A model generated the notes under the pieces. The model was not told the origin of the DNA. It did no database searches and saw nothing but the letters and a program-made list of their open reading frames with translations. DNA of 64,000 nt from Vibrio diabolicus (GTDB taxonomy: Bacteria; Pseudomonadota; Gammaproteobacteria; Enterobacterales; Vibrionaceae), in NCBI GenBank assembly GCA_001048675.1, contig CCKK01000002.1:930001-994000 (forward strand), read 5' to 3'. The translations under genes were made by a program, and so were the position numbers. Shown piece after piece: positions 45,888 through 55,131 of the stretch; the stretch's first letter is position 1; each line of letters starts with the position of its first letter.

Positions 45888-47006
45888 TTAATTTTCATTT
45901 TGTTCTGCTATGCCAACCAAACGGAAGTAGCTTTTCTTTGCATCTCCGTCGGAGATAAGTTCCGCCAGTAACTCCGGCAGAGGCATTCCACACCAACGAA
46001 TGATCTGTTCGATGGAGTAAGAAACTGGTGAGTGAGGCTCACTCTCTCTGAAGAAATCAGCCACTTGCTGCAATTGTCTAATCGCCTGCTCTCGTGATTT
46101 CATGTTTGTCGCTAATAGTGCATCAGAACTTTGTGAACTCACTTGTTGTTCCGAAGAAGAAGATTCATCCACCTCCTCCAGTTCTTCAAACACAGCTTGT
46201 GGTTGATTAAAACGCTCTCCAAGGAGATGCTTTAATGCCGAGTGTATTGATTCAAGCCTTTTTGATATATAAGAGCTAGGAGTAACATCACCTACCGCTT
46301 CATCTAATCGCTGACTGAATTCATTAAATGACTCTGTGGCGAACTCCAGATCAGCGATTAGCTCACGATAAAAGGAATCAGAGGTAGATTTAACTGTAGT
46401 TGTAATATCAGATAGCTCTGTAGCGCCAAGATCGACTCGATTTCGGCGCTTATCTTCATCTAAACGCTCCAACTCAATAGCTTGCTGATATTCCCAGTAG
46501 GCATACGCTTGCTCAACGCCTACGTCAGTAAGCGGGATACAAGCAATAGGGAAAATAAGTGTTCCTTCGCTATCGATACCATTGAGGCCAGTAATCGCCG
46601 ATATTCTTGTTTCAATGCCATCCTCATCAGGCATTGGATAGAGATCACCCCAAAATTTCTCGATGAACTCAGTAGCGAGTTTGTACCCAACGCCCATACC
46701 GCGAAAACCATACAATCGAGTTAGAGCCTCTATAAGCCAAGCAACAAACTCTAAATCTTTAGATTGATTCGTAAGTATCTCTGGTACTTCTTCTATAAAT
46801 ACCCGCCATAAGTTACTGTGGGTATAAATACTTTCTTCTTCTATAAGTGCATTGCGCTCTGCATTTCGCGCAGCCATACGCTGATCTTTTAATCGGTAAT
46901 AAGCGGACTGTGGCGATACATCTTCTCTAGGATCAACACCTGTGGGATTCTCTTGAGATATAGGAGCCAACGCTTGTTCATACCAATCGAACATCTCACT
47001 ATTCAT
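45888..47006 (-). CDS. tssA: T6SS TssA (ImpA N-terminal domain)
   Basis: 372 aa. The ImpA_N domain includes ENPTGVDPREDVSPQSAYYRLKDQR and LWRVFIEEVPEIL, then VAWLIEALTRLYGFRGMGVGYKL. The C-terminus has the short-form ending (EQIIRWCGMPLPELLAELI). TssA primes baseplate and sheath assembly. It overlaps the pppA stop by 8 bases. Confidence 0.92.
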   Translation of the reverse strand: MNSEMFDWYEQALAPISQENPTGVDPREDVSPQSAYYRLKDQRMAARNAERNALIEEESIYTHSNLWRVFIEEVPEILTNQSKDLEFVAWLIEALTRLYGFRGMGVGYKLATEFIEKFWGDLYPMPDEDGIETRISAITGLNGIDSEGTLIFPIACIPLTDVGVEQAYAYWEYQQAIELERLDEDKRRNRVDLGATELSDITTTVKSTSDSFYRELIADLEFATESFNEFSQRLDEAVGDVTPSSYISKRLESIHSALKHLLGERFNQPQAVFEELEEVDESSSSEQQVSSQSSDALLATNMKSREQAIRQLQQVADFFRESEPHSPVSYSIEQIIRWCGMPLPELLAELISDGDAKKSYFRLVGIAEQNEN

Positions 47007-47793
47007 AAGACCTCCCTCTAAGAAAAACGGGGATCGTCGCGTCTTCTCTCGTTACTGCTTCAAATTCTGTCTGCGCTTGGCGAACTTTGACTAACGCACA
47101 AGTAACGTTATCACTTGCACCTCTCACTAACGCCGAATGCATGAGCGCTAATCCTGCTTGATTTACTGAGTCCGCATACAATGTCCGGTGAATTTCATCA
47201 CTCGTTAATTCTTTAGAAAGCCCATCACTACACAGAAGAAATTGATCTCCGTCAGCCAACTGCCCCGAAACTTGATCAATAGTGATACTCTCATCTACCC
47301 CAACAGCTCTGGTAATAACATTTGCGAGAGGATGTGACTCAGCATCTTCAAATGCCAATAACCCTTGATCGACTAAATCCATAACTTGACTATGATCGCG
47401 TGTTTTTTGAGAAAAATGACCATTTCTAAGCTGGTAAATTCGGCTATCACCGACCCAAAGACAGTGGTAATACCCGTCCTGGATAAACAACAAAACGAGA
47501 GTTGTTCCCATCGTTTTACCGTCTAAGTGATTTTGTGCGTATTGATAAATTTCTAAATTCGCGGCTTGAACCACACTCCGGATATCATCGATATTGGTAT
47601 TTGGGACATCCTGCATATGGCGCGCGATTCTATCCACTAGCATCTGGCTTGCTATGTCGCCAGCACTATGCCCACCCATTCCATCGGCTACAACCCAAAT
47701 ATGCTGCTCTGTCATATCTAAAAGAGCATCCTCGTTATAAGGGCGTACTTTTCCTGCGTGCGATTTAGCAAAGGTAAAATAGTTCCAATTCAT
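46999..47793 (-). CDS. pppA: T6SS PP2C phosphatase PppA
   Basis: 264 aa PP2C fold with the metal-binding motifs VRPYNEDALL, WVVADGMGGHSAGDIAS, and GASDNVTCALV. It reverses the phosphorylation made by the PpkA-type kinase, normally on Fha/TagH, and so switches T6SS activity. It lies between tagF and tssA, while the kinase gene is at the far, divergent end. Confidence 0.94.
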   Translation of the reverse strand: MNWNYFTFAKSHAGKVRPYNEDALLDMTEQHIWVVADGMGGHSAGDIASQMLVDRIARHMQDVPNTNIDDIRSVVQAANLEIYQYAQNHLDGKTMGTTLVLLFIQDGYYHCLWVGDSRIYQLRNGHFSQKTRDHSQVMDLVDQGLLAFEDAESHPLANVITRAVGVDESITIDQVSGQLADGDQFLLCSDGLSKELTSDEIHRTLYADSVNQAGLALMHSALVRGASDNVTCALVKVRQAQTEFEAVTREDATIPVFLRGRSYE

Positions 47794-47802
47794 TCTTCTA
47801 TC

Positions 47803-48498
47803 CTACCAATTCCACTTTTTCCAACCGCCATCAAGCATGGCAGAAAATTGACCAATAGAAGGGAAACCGCTGGTCATAAACATACATGGTTCAACTAGAG
47901 TAGAGCCTTCAGTCCACCAAAAGCATGGCTTACTCAATTTTTCTTTAATGAGGTAATTCAAAAGTGCGCTTTGATCTGCTCCACCTTGATCATGAAAAAT
48001 CGTAGATATTTGGCTTTGATAAAGAAACTTAAGAGGCCGCACTTCACTTTTTACATTCGCCACTAAATCGTTTTTTTCTTGCATGCTCTTATGCCAAACA
48101 TCAAATACAAAGTCGTCCTCAAGTACTGCTAGGGCAAGAGATGCACTGTCCTCGGTCCAAGCTTTGTCCTCCCAATATTGCGCAGCTTCACCTTTTACGG
48201 CACGAGCTATAGTAAAGAAAAAGTATCTACCGCATGCATCTACACTAGGAATCATGCTACCAATGTATGTCGAGTCTTCTAAGTAACTAACATCCAGAGC
48301 AAAGTGCCACACAGGCGCGGTTAAAAAGTGCTCATTCCAACTTTCACCCAATTGTTCTCTGCTGACTGCAATAACAGCCTGCAGCCAGTCATGCCAGCGC
48401 TCTGAAAAGTCTTGTGATAAGCCATCTTTCACAAAGTCGCCTTTTGCAGGCATTTTACCGATATAACCCCAGGCTGATGTTACAAGGTTCGTGGACAT
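47803..48498 (-). CDS. tagF: T6SS accessory protein TagF
   Basis: 231 aa with the TagF start GYIGKMPAKGDFV and the motifs FSERWHDWLQ, APVWHFAL and SVDACGRYFFFTIA, and a C-terminal CFWWTEGS segment. TagF represses T6SS assembly post-translationally through Fha in other bacteria. The start overlaps the tssM end by 19 bases. Confidence 0.92.
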   Translation of the reverse strand: MSTNLVTSAWGYIGKMPAKGDFVKDGLSQDFSERWHDWLQAVIAVSREQLGESWNEHFLTAPVWHFALDVSYLEDSTYIGSMIPSVDACGRYFFFTIARAVKGEAAQYWEDKAWTEDSASLALAVLEDDFVFDVWHKSMQEKNDLVANVKSEVRPLKFLYQSQISTIFHDQGGADQSALLNYLIKEKLSKPCFWWTEGSTLVEPCMFMTSGFPSIGQFSAMLDGGWKKWNW

Positions 48499-51400
48499 CT
48501 GAACCTCTCCATTTCATTTGACCAAAACGGATTAATAGCACTAGACGGAATAAGCTCTAGTTGCACCTTATTTCCCTTTAAATCAATCATAACTATGTTG
48601 TCTTTACGTGATTCTGGTCTTGCTTTAAGTGATTGATCTAGCAGTTTGAATATGCCCCACTCACCTTCATAAGTATGGGCAATCTCACGTTTAGATTCAG
48701 GTGGTGTGAACACTATTCGAGTCTGGTCTTGACCCGCAGGCCAGGTCAAGGATTTAGCTCGTGCTGGTCCATGCTTATAAACCAAATCTTGCTTACCTAA
48801 CTCTAGAACAAACCGAGTAATGTGCTGATCCAGATACACTGGTTTCATACCGAACTCTACGCGCAATGAATTATCAGATTCAAAGAAAGACTGCCTGATA
48901 CGCTTCGCTCTTTGAAAGACCATCAGCGTTTCTGGACGAACTCCAATTTCCTTTTCTAATCGCCAACGACTGTTCGACGTATCGACAAACGGTTCAAGAT
49001 ACTCTTGGAAGAATGAGTCAAGCGTACCTCCATAACCAAAGAAACGTTTGAAGTCCTTCAGCCTTACTTCTCTGCTCGCATTTGGCTCGAATGGGTATCT
49101 GCCCGCAATCGTCCGCTGATAAGGGCGCACCACTTGCGTAACCCAAAGCTGATTTAGATGATCTTTCGACCCGCTCTCCGCAAACTTAACTGACTCTTGA
49201 GAAAGTTCACCTAGCCATTGATTAAATGGCCTAGGCAAAAGTTCTTTAGCGCGAGCAAAGGAAGCAGCCACATCTTGTGTAACGGTCCCATCTAAAATAC
49301 TTTTGTAAGCAATTTTCTGATTATTACCTGAGCTTGATAAATCGCTTAAGTACGAGCGCAAGTTAACCATAGCTTGTTGAATATCATCAAAGTCTTGTTC
49401 GCCGAGACGTAAGATCTCCGAAAAATGAGATTCGACTTCTTTACCTGGCAGTGCAACATTGAAACCATTTTCTTCAGGCAAGTACATGTCTAGTCTATCT
49501 GCCGTATTCGAAAATTTAACTTTGGCAACCTTACCAGCAACTTCAGAAGCGGCCTTCTGATTTTCTGACAATGATACTTTCGACAAACCAACTTCTTTTT
49601 GGATTGCCCTCAACAACGATTCGATTGGTCTTTCAACTCCAGATAGAACTCTAGCTTGTTCTGTTGCAAGCTCTAGGCTCGGAGCCTGCTTAAGTTGAAT
49701 ATCTTCGATCAGAGTTTTCCATTCATTCACATAATCTTGATAGTATCGAGATTGGACTCCTTGAATAGCGCTATCTTGATCAATTTCATGAGCCTTAAGA
49801 TCGTCACCGTAAACCCAGTTCTCTTCCATTAGGCTTTTTACTGTACGGTTGATCTGAATCTGAAAAATGCTATGAAAGCCATTGTACGTATAAAAGCCCG
49901 AAATGCCTTGTGATAACGGCTTTCCACTCGCTCGTTCAAACTGCTCAAGCCCTTTAGGCCCCAAGACATCAGTCAAACGAAATGAAGGAACATGACTCTT
50001 CGAAAATTGTATCTTCATTCGCTGATAAGCACGTTCTGGTAGAGACATTTGTGTCAAAACCTCGCGGGCATTAGTCACGGCAGCAGTATTATAAGAAAAG
50101 CCTTGTCCATTATTCTCTAATAAATTTTGAGTGTGCTGTAACAGACCTTTTCTTAAGTCTATATTTAGTTCACCCGGATATTGACGTTCAAAATAGAAGT
50201 TAAACCAAGCCAACACTTCATCTTGTTGGTATTTGTCTGGATTAAATAACATCAAATAAGTTTTCAACGTTTCATACAAATACTCTCGATGCTGTTGATT
50301 ACTTTCCATTTCCGTCACCAAGCTATCAAGAAGCAAGGGAGCGTAATATTGGGTCAACGCATCAGAATATGCATTGTTCGCCGCCTGTGAGACTTTATCT
50401 CCTTGATAGAGACCAAACCTTTTTACGGAATCAGCATCGCCGTAGTTGCTTTGCTTTCCTAGAGGAAGCGTCATCAATCGGTCTAATGTCTCTACGGCTG
50501 AGATAATATCCGCCTCAAAATCTAGGCTCTCAGCACCAATCATTGCTTCAATATGGCCGGCTTGCTCATTGGTATCGACAATCAGCTGAGAATTCCACTT
50601 GTAGCTCATAAGCCAAAGTGAAGACGCACCTAGCAGTAGAGAAGCACAGCCAATGTAAACACCTCGGCGCATCCACCCTGACTGCTTTTGATAGTGACGA
50701 TTAACCGTTCCTAACAGTTGTTCCTTGAAAATAACCTTATCAAACAAGTTCTTCACGAAATAACTATGAGACCCTGTTGGGCTCTTTGCTAGAGCGAGGC
50801 GATTTAGTCCAAGTCCATTGGTCGATTCATTCATTAACTTATCGACTGGTAAGCCTTCTTGGACCGAGCTCAACATAAACACACCACGAATCAAGGCTGG
50901 CTCTTCAAAACTATTTTGTGCAAATATTTCCGCTAAAAATTCATCAAGGTTAGCTTGCAATACCCTTAGCTGTTTAGGAAATTCAAAAATAAGTGCTCGC
51001 TTCTCTAAATCATCTTCAGTTTCAAGGATTCTCAGCATTCGAGCATCAAGTCGCTCCAACATGCCATGAAATTCTTTATTGAATAAAGAAATAACCCCTC
51101 TTTCATCAGCCACTTCACGCGGAAACATGAAACCGAACAATTCCTCACGCTCTTCCTTACTTAGATCAGAGAAGAACTCATTGAAACCCGCGACTAAATC
51201 CATTTTGGTCAGTAGTACGTAAATAGGAAATTGCATCCCTAACTGATTCTTCAGTTCTTGAAGGCGCGACTTGATAGCTCGAGCATGAAGGCTTCGCTCG
51301 GTTCTCGTCTGCGACATCACACTGGCTAAACTGATCGTGACAATTGCACCATTAATTGGCCTTTGCGTTCTATATTTTTTCAACAACCCTAAGAAGCCGT

Positions 51401-51998
51401 GCCATGCTTTAGAGTCGACTTTTTCTTGACTGTCTTGTGTCGTGTATCGACCGGCCGTATCAATCAGAACTGCTTTATTTGCAAACCACCAATCACAATG
51501 ACGAGTTCCACCGACTCCAGCAATAGAGTCAGAACCAAGGCTATCCGCTAACGGAAACTCTAGCCCTGACTGCTTTAACACTGTTGTTTTCCCTGTCCCT
51601 GGAGGGCCGATCAACACATACCAAGGCAAGTCATATAAGCTTCGCTTTCCTTTATGTGTTTTCGTTACTACTTTGACAGCTTGCTCAATACGCTCGCGCA
51701 TTAAGTCAATTTCACTCGCCGCTTCTTTATCTGATTGACTATCAACCTCAAGTAACGTTTGAATACTTTCGTCTTCTTTAACTTTTTGCTTGTGCTGCTT
51801 AGTCACGTTGAATAAAGCCCACACAAACACCAGCACCAAAATCGTGACGAGTCGTTGGAAGTCGCTCTTTAGTGGCTCATATCCCGCTATCGTGATAAGT
51901 GGACCAACAACCCAAATAAAAATTGAACAAGCAGCGACACCGATAAGACCGAGAAACCACCTTTGAGTAAATATTCTGCCAATTTCTTTAATACGCAT
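48480..51998 (-). CDS. tssM: T6SS membrane complex protein TssM (IcmF-like)
   Basis: 1172 aa. Two N-terminal membrane helices (about 14-34 and 49-64), a cytoplasmic NTPase domain with Walker A GPPGTGKT (131-138), a third helix (about 433-455), then a large periplasmic region with the ImcF-related and C-terminal TssJ-binding beta domain (WPAGQDQTRIVF, EGEWGIFKLLDQ). It forms the envelope-spanning core with TssJ and TssL. AGGTAG lies upstream of the ATG. Confidence 0.96.
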   Translation of the reverse strand: MRIKEIGRIFTQRWFLGLIGVAACSIFIWVVGPLITIAGYEPLKSDFQRLVTILVLVFVWALFNVTKQHKQKVKEDESIQTLLEVDSQSDKEAASEIDLMRERIEQAVKVVTKTHKGKRSLYDLPWYVLIGPPGTGKTTVLKQSGLEFPLADSLGSDSIAGVGGTRHCDWWFANKAVLIDTAGRYTTQDSQEKVDSKAWHGFLGLLKKYRTQRPINGAIVTISLASVMSQTRTERSLHARAIKSRLQELKNQLGMQFPIYVLLTKMDLVAGFNEFFSDLSKEEREELFGFMFPREVADERGVISLFNKEFHGMLERLDARMLRILETEDDLEKRALIFEFPKQLRVLQANLDEFLAEIFAQNSFEEPALIRGVFMLSSVQEGLPVDKLMNESTNGLGLNRLALAKSPTGSHSYFVKNLFDKVIFKEQLLGTVNRHYQKQSGWMRRGVYIGCASLLLGASSLWLMSYKWNSQLIVDTNEQAGHIEAMIGAESLDFEADIISAVETLDRLMTLPLGKQSNYGDADSVKRFGLYQGDKVSQAANNAYSDALTQYYAPLLLDSLVTEMESNQQHREYLYETLKTYLMLFNPDKYQQDEVLAWFNFYFERQYPGELNIDLRKGLLQHTQNLLENNGQGFSYNTAAVTNAREVLTQMSLPERAYQRMKIQFSKSHVPSFRLTDVLGPKGLEQFERASGKPLSQGISGFYTYNGFHSIFQIQINRTVKSLMEENWVYGDDLKAHEIDQDSAIQGVQSRYYQDYVNEWKTLIEDIQLKQAPSLELATEQARVLSGVERPIESLLRAIQKEVGLSKVSLSENQKAASEVAGKVAKVKFSNTADRLDMYLPEENGFNVALPGKEVESHFSEILRLGEQDFDDIQQAMVNLRSYLSDLSSSGNNQKIAYKSILDGTVTQDVAASFARAKELLPRPFNQWLGELSQESVKFAESGSKDHLNQLWVTQVVRPYQRTIAGRYPFEPNASREVRLKDFKRFFGYGGTLDSFFQEYLEPFVDTSNSRWRLEKEIGVRPETLMVFQRAKRIRQSFFESDNSLRVEFGMKPVYLDQHITRFVLELGKQDLVYKHGPARAKSLTWPAGQDQTRIVFTPPESKREIAHTYEGEWGIFKLLDQSLKARPESRKDNIVMIDLKGNKVQLELIPSSAINPFWSNEMERFRCPRTL

Positions 51999-52014
51999 CT
52001 CTATCTACCTGTTA

Positions 52015-53307
52015 TTAATTCGCGACAAGGAGGTCGATTTCAATTCGACGGTTAATAGCTCGGTTTTCGTCACTATTGTTTTCAACCAATGGTCTTGCAT
52101 CACCCAGCCCTTCTGGTATTACTCGACCTTCTAGTGCGCTATTCGAGATAAGTTGTTCAGATATAGCAGTAGCTCGAGCTAATGATAGATGCCAGTTCGA
52201 AGGATATTTACTCGTGAAAATTGGCCTATCATCGGTATGACCTGTCACAATGATCTTGCCTTGGGTCGACTCCAACGTTCTAGCGAGTTTAGAAATTACG
52301 GGTTGGATATACGCAACAACATCAGCACTACCTGATTCAAATAGATCTTGCGACTTTAACGAAATTCTTACCCTGTCTTGCAACGGCTCGACGTTAATTA
52401 GCCCCTTCCCGATCTCAGTTGCCAGATACATAGAGATCCTTTCTGCAATTGGCGCTGATTTTGATTCTGACGTTGTATCTTGGTTAAGCTGTTGCGGTTG
52501 AACCAAATTGACTAATTGAGAAAAGGTGCGGTTGGAAGCCTTGTTTAGCTCATAGCTAAAATACATAAATATACAAACCAATAATGCAGCCGTTACGGAG
52601 CACACAACCCAGAGAGGAGCTCTGTCGGAAGCCTTAGAGCCATTCAAAATGTGTTGTTCGATACTATTGCTTAGCTCTTGAGGTATCCCTCTTCCGTAAG
52701 ACTTAAGAATAGCGATAATCTGCCTTCTCAGTTTTCGGTGAGACTCCAGTCCGTTTTTTTCCAAACGATATTGGCCGAGAAACCCAAGCGATAGGCACAC
52801 GTACATCAATTCAAGCAAATCTAAATTTGTATCTGGTTGCGCCATGCATTTATCAAGGTACTTAAAGAACGCTTCCCCACCCTGGCTGCTGGCATAGAAA
52901 GAACTAAGCAATGAGTCATGGCTCCAAAATGAATGCCCCCCCCAATTAGTATTGAGCACCGCTTCATCTAACGAGCAACACAAACAGTAACGAGCCGTAT
53001 CAATAGTGTCCAAATCAACGTCGTGGTGGCGTAGTCGGTTCTCATAATCTCTAAGTTTTTGTGCCAACGTCTCTTTTAGAAACAACGGATCAGAATGAGT
53101 CGCTGTCGCTCGAATTTGACCAATAATGGATAAAAGACCATTCGCTTCTGCCAATAAAGGGTTGTTCCCATAAGCAACCACTGAATCGTTATTCACCAAT
53201 TCAGGACTTTTTGAGATAACTACCGTATTATCTGCTGACTTTTCTGATTGTGGTTTCGGTGCGGGCGCTCTTCCACCCGGTGTTGGTTTTACGATCGTTT
53301 GTTCCAT
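52015..53307 (-). CDS. tssL: T6SS membrane protein TssL with OmpA-like domain
   Basis: 430 aa from the ATG at 53307 (AGGTG 8 bases upstream), rather than the in-frame GTG at 53316. An N-terminal Pro-rich tail is followed by the cytoplasmic DotU domain (CLCCSLDEAVLNT, SFYASSQGGEAFFKYLD). One membrane helix lies at about 231-253, and a periplasmic OmpA-type peptidoglycan-binding domain follows (VTGHTDDRPIF, NWHLSLARATAISEQL, NRAINRRIEIDL). Such evolved TssL proteins anchor the complex to the cell wall directly. A run of eight G, in frame, lies in the DotU domain (NWGGH). Confidence 0.95.
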   Translation of the reverse strand: MEQTIVKPTPGGRAPAPKPQSEKSADNTVVISKSPELVNNDSVVAYGNNPLLAEANGLLSIIGQIRATATHSDPLFLKETLAQKLRDYENRLRHHDVDLDTIDTARYCLCCSLDEAVLNTNWGGHSFWSHDSLLSSFYASSQGGEAFFKYLDKCMAQPDTNLDLLELMYVCLSLGFLGQYRLEKNGLESHRKLRRQIIAILKSYGRGIPQELSNSIEQHILNGSKASDRAPLWVVCSVTAALLVCIFMYFSYELNKASNRTFSQLVNLVQPQQLNQDTTSESKSAPIAERISMYLATEIGKGLINVEPLQDRVRISLKSQDLFESGSADVVAYIQPVISKLARTLESTQGKIIVTGHTDDRPIFTSKYPSNWHLSLARATAISEQLISNSALEGRVIPEGLGDARPLVENNSDENRAINRRIEIDLLVAN

Positions 53308-53318
53308 ACTGAGCACAC

Positions 53319-54643
53319 CTATTGACTAATACTCCACAGCTCAAGGTCAGCATTCGGAAAATGCCCCGATAAATGCAGCGCAATACCACCACTGTCTTTC
53401 AGCCTCATCCAAAACGGGCCTTTCTTGACTACTTCGAAGTAGACATAACCCGTTTGGTAAGGGATCTGCCTCGGTACTACACTCAATGGCGCTACGTTTA
53501 TGCCATTAATCTGATTGTTGATCAGATCACGAATCTGCTCCGCTGGTCCAAACTTGAGCTGCGCCGGGACTAAACGTCTGATTTCATCTGTTGTCGTATC
53601 AGCTTTGACCGCAAGCACAAACTGGCATGATTCAAGTAAACGCTTATCTGGAAGTGGCGTCACTTGAATTCCATATTGTCGTGGCTCCAAAGGAAGTTTG
53701 CTTGCAGTTTGATCAAGGACAACGCTCAGATATTGACTCAGAACTTGATTCAATTCGCTATAAACACTTGATACATCTAAGTGATCGTATGCAAGTAAGC
53801 TTGGCATCCTCTTGGTTTTGTCAGAAAACGTAGCTAATTCACCAATATAACCTTTCAGGGTCGTCGCTAATTCCAATGGATGTAGCCTGTCTAGGTCACT
53901 AAAGTGCTTTAACATCGCCTCATACCTGTTCAACATTTGTAGCATGATGAAATCAACAGCAGATGCAGATGCGGCTTTGCCCTTAATCAATCGCTGAGCA
54001 ATAACGTCGGCACGCATCTTTGTCATCGCAATAACGTTACGCAAGTAAGCCGACATAACTTTGTCGCTAAGTAAATTGATAAGCGGTGGAACATACGAAT
54101 CGTCTAGTATTACTTCGCCTTCTGCCGTTACCTCTTTTATTTTCAATATCGGTAACTCAACATAACCCGCTAATTTGTCATTGCTGGCTTTCAGTTCCAG
54201 GTTTAGGGCTGCGACTTGAATCGTTTCTTCATCCTGCCCAGTGAGATTATCTATAACGTCAACGTCTTTAAGTACATAACGAGAAACAATCGCCTCACTT
54301 ACATCAGAAACATTTTTACCTTTGACATTTGAAAGGGGAAGAGTGATTTTTACTAACGTATTTTCTACGTCTTTATCAATAAATAAAGGCACAACCGAAT
54401 CGCTGGCTGTTAAGGTATTAACCAGAGTCATATCTGGCAAAACTGCCTCAAAGTGATCTAATTCAATCAGACCATCTTTTAATGCATGTTCTTTTACTCG
54501 ACATTTCCAAACCCCCCAATTATAAGCCCCACCAAACTGATGTAAGCCTTTGAATTCTTGAGAGGTTGCGCGTTCATGTTGTTGAAAGTGCTGGGGCGTA
54601 AAAACATCCCTTCGCACCAAGCCGTCTTGGAGTATTGCGTCAT
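53319..54643 (-). CDS. tssK: T6SS baseplate protein TssK, N-terminus frameshifted
   Basis: The body is a normal TssK: PQHFQQHERATSQEFKGLHQFGGAYNWG, VPLFIDKDVENTLVKI, KTKRMPSLLAYDHLDVSSVYSELN. The true N-terminus is encoded in another frame, from an ATG at 54643 (MTQYSKTAWCEGMFLRP), where WCEGMFLRPQHFQQ is the hallmark start of TssK. The two join at TTTTTACGCCCC (about 54593-54604), where one base is missing, for instance a fifth C. The frame used downstream could begin only at a TTG (54620) without a ribosome site. With the base restored the protein is 441 aa, the usual length. It links the baseplate to the membrane complex. Confidence 0.9.
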
Positions 54644-54664
54644 TTATAATTAGCCAACTAAACG

Positions 54665-55123
54665 TTATTTTACGACCAAAGACAGATCTTCTAACAGAAT
54701 TTGATAGGTGTTGTAACCGGTCTTATCCACTTCAATGACTTGTCGCCAATTTGAATTTTCAATATCTCGAAACGCTGCGACAATGCCTAAGTATTCAGTC
54801 TTTGGAGACATACTTGCCTGATATGTTTCTTTCTGACCTGGAGTTAATGATATTTCATATTTATTCACTAAATCAGGGCCTAAGACTTTTTCACTTTCTT
54901 CATAAATTGAAAAAAAATCCTGACTTTCAAAAAGGGTATTTGATGTTAATTCAAAAACATACACGACTACAGGGGATGGCCTACCATTGGAGTCAGGGTT
55001 AATATTGTGATTTGCTGTTATTTCTAAATCTGAATATGGGTCAACAACTAAATTGGCTGCTGAGCATCCAAATAAAACCATTGAAATTAATAACAAAATG
55101 TACTGATAAACTCTTTTCATCAC
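54665..55123 (-). CDS. tssJ: T6SS outer membrane lipoprotein TssJ
   Basis: 152 aa. The lipoprotein signal ends in LFGC (Cys20), followed by the transthyretin-like fold: GRPSPVVVYVFELTSNTLFESQDFFSIYE, then LTPGQKETYQASMSPKTEYLGIVAAFRDIENSNW. It anchors the TssJLM complex to the outer membrane. It lies 8 bases after tagH and just upstream of tssK. Confidence 0.95.
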   Translation of the reverse strand: MMKRVYQYILLLISMVLFGCSAANLVVDPYSDLEITANHNINPDSNGRPSPVVVYVFELTSNTLFESQDFFSIYEESEKVLGPDLVNKYEISLTPGQKETYQASMSPKTEYLGIVAAFRDIENSNWRQVIEVDKTGYNTYQILLEDLSLVVK

Positions 55124-55131
55124 CCTATTTC

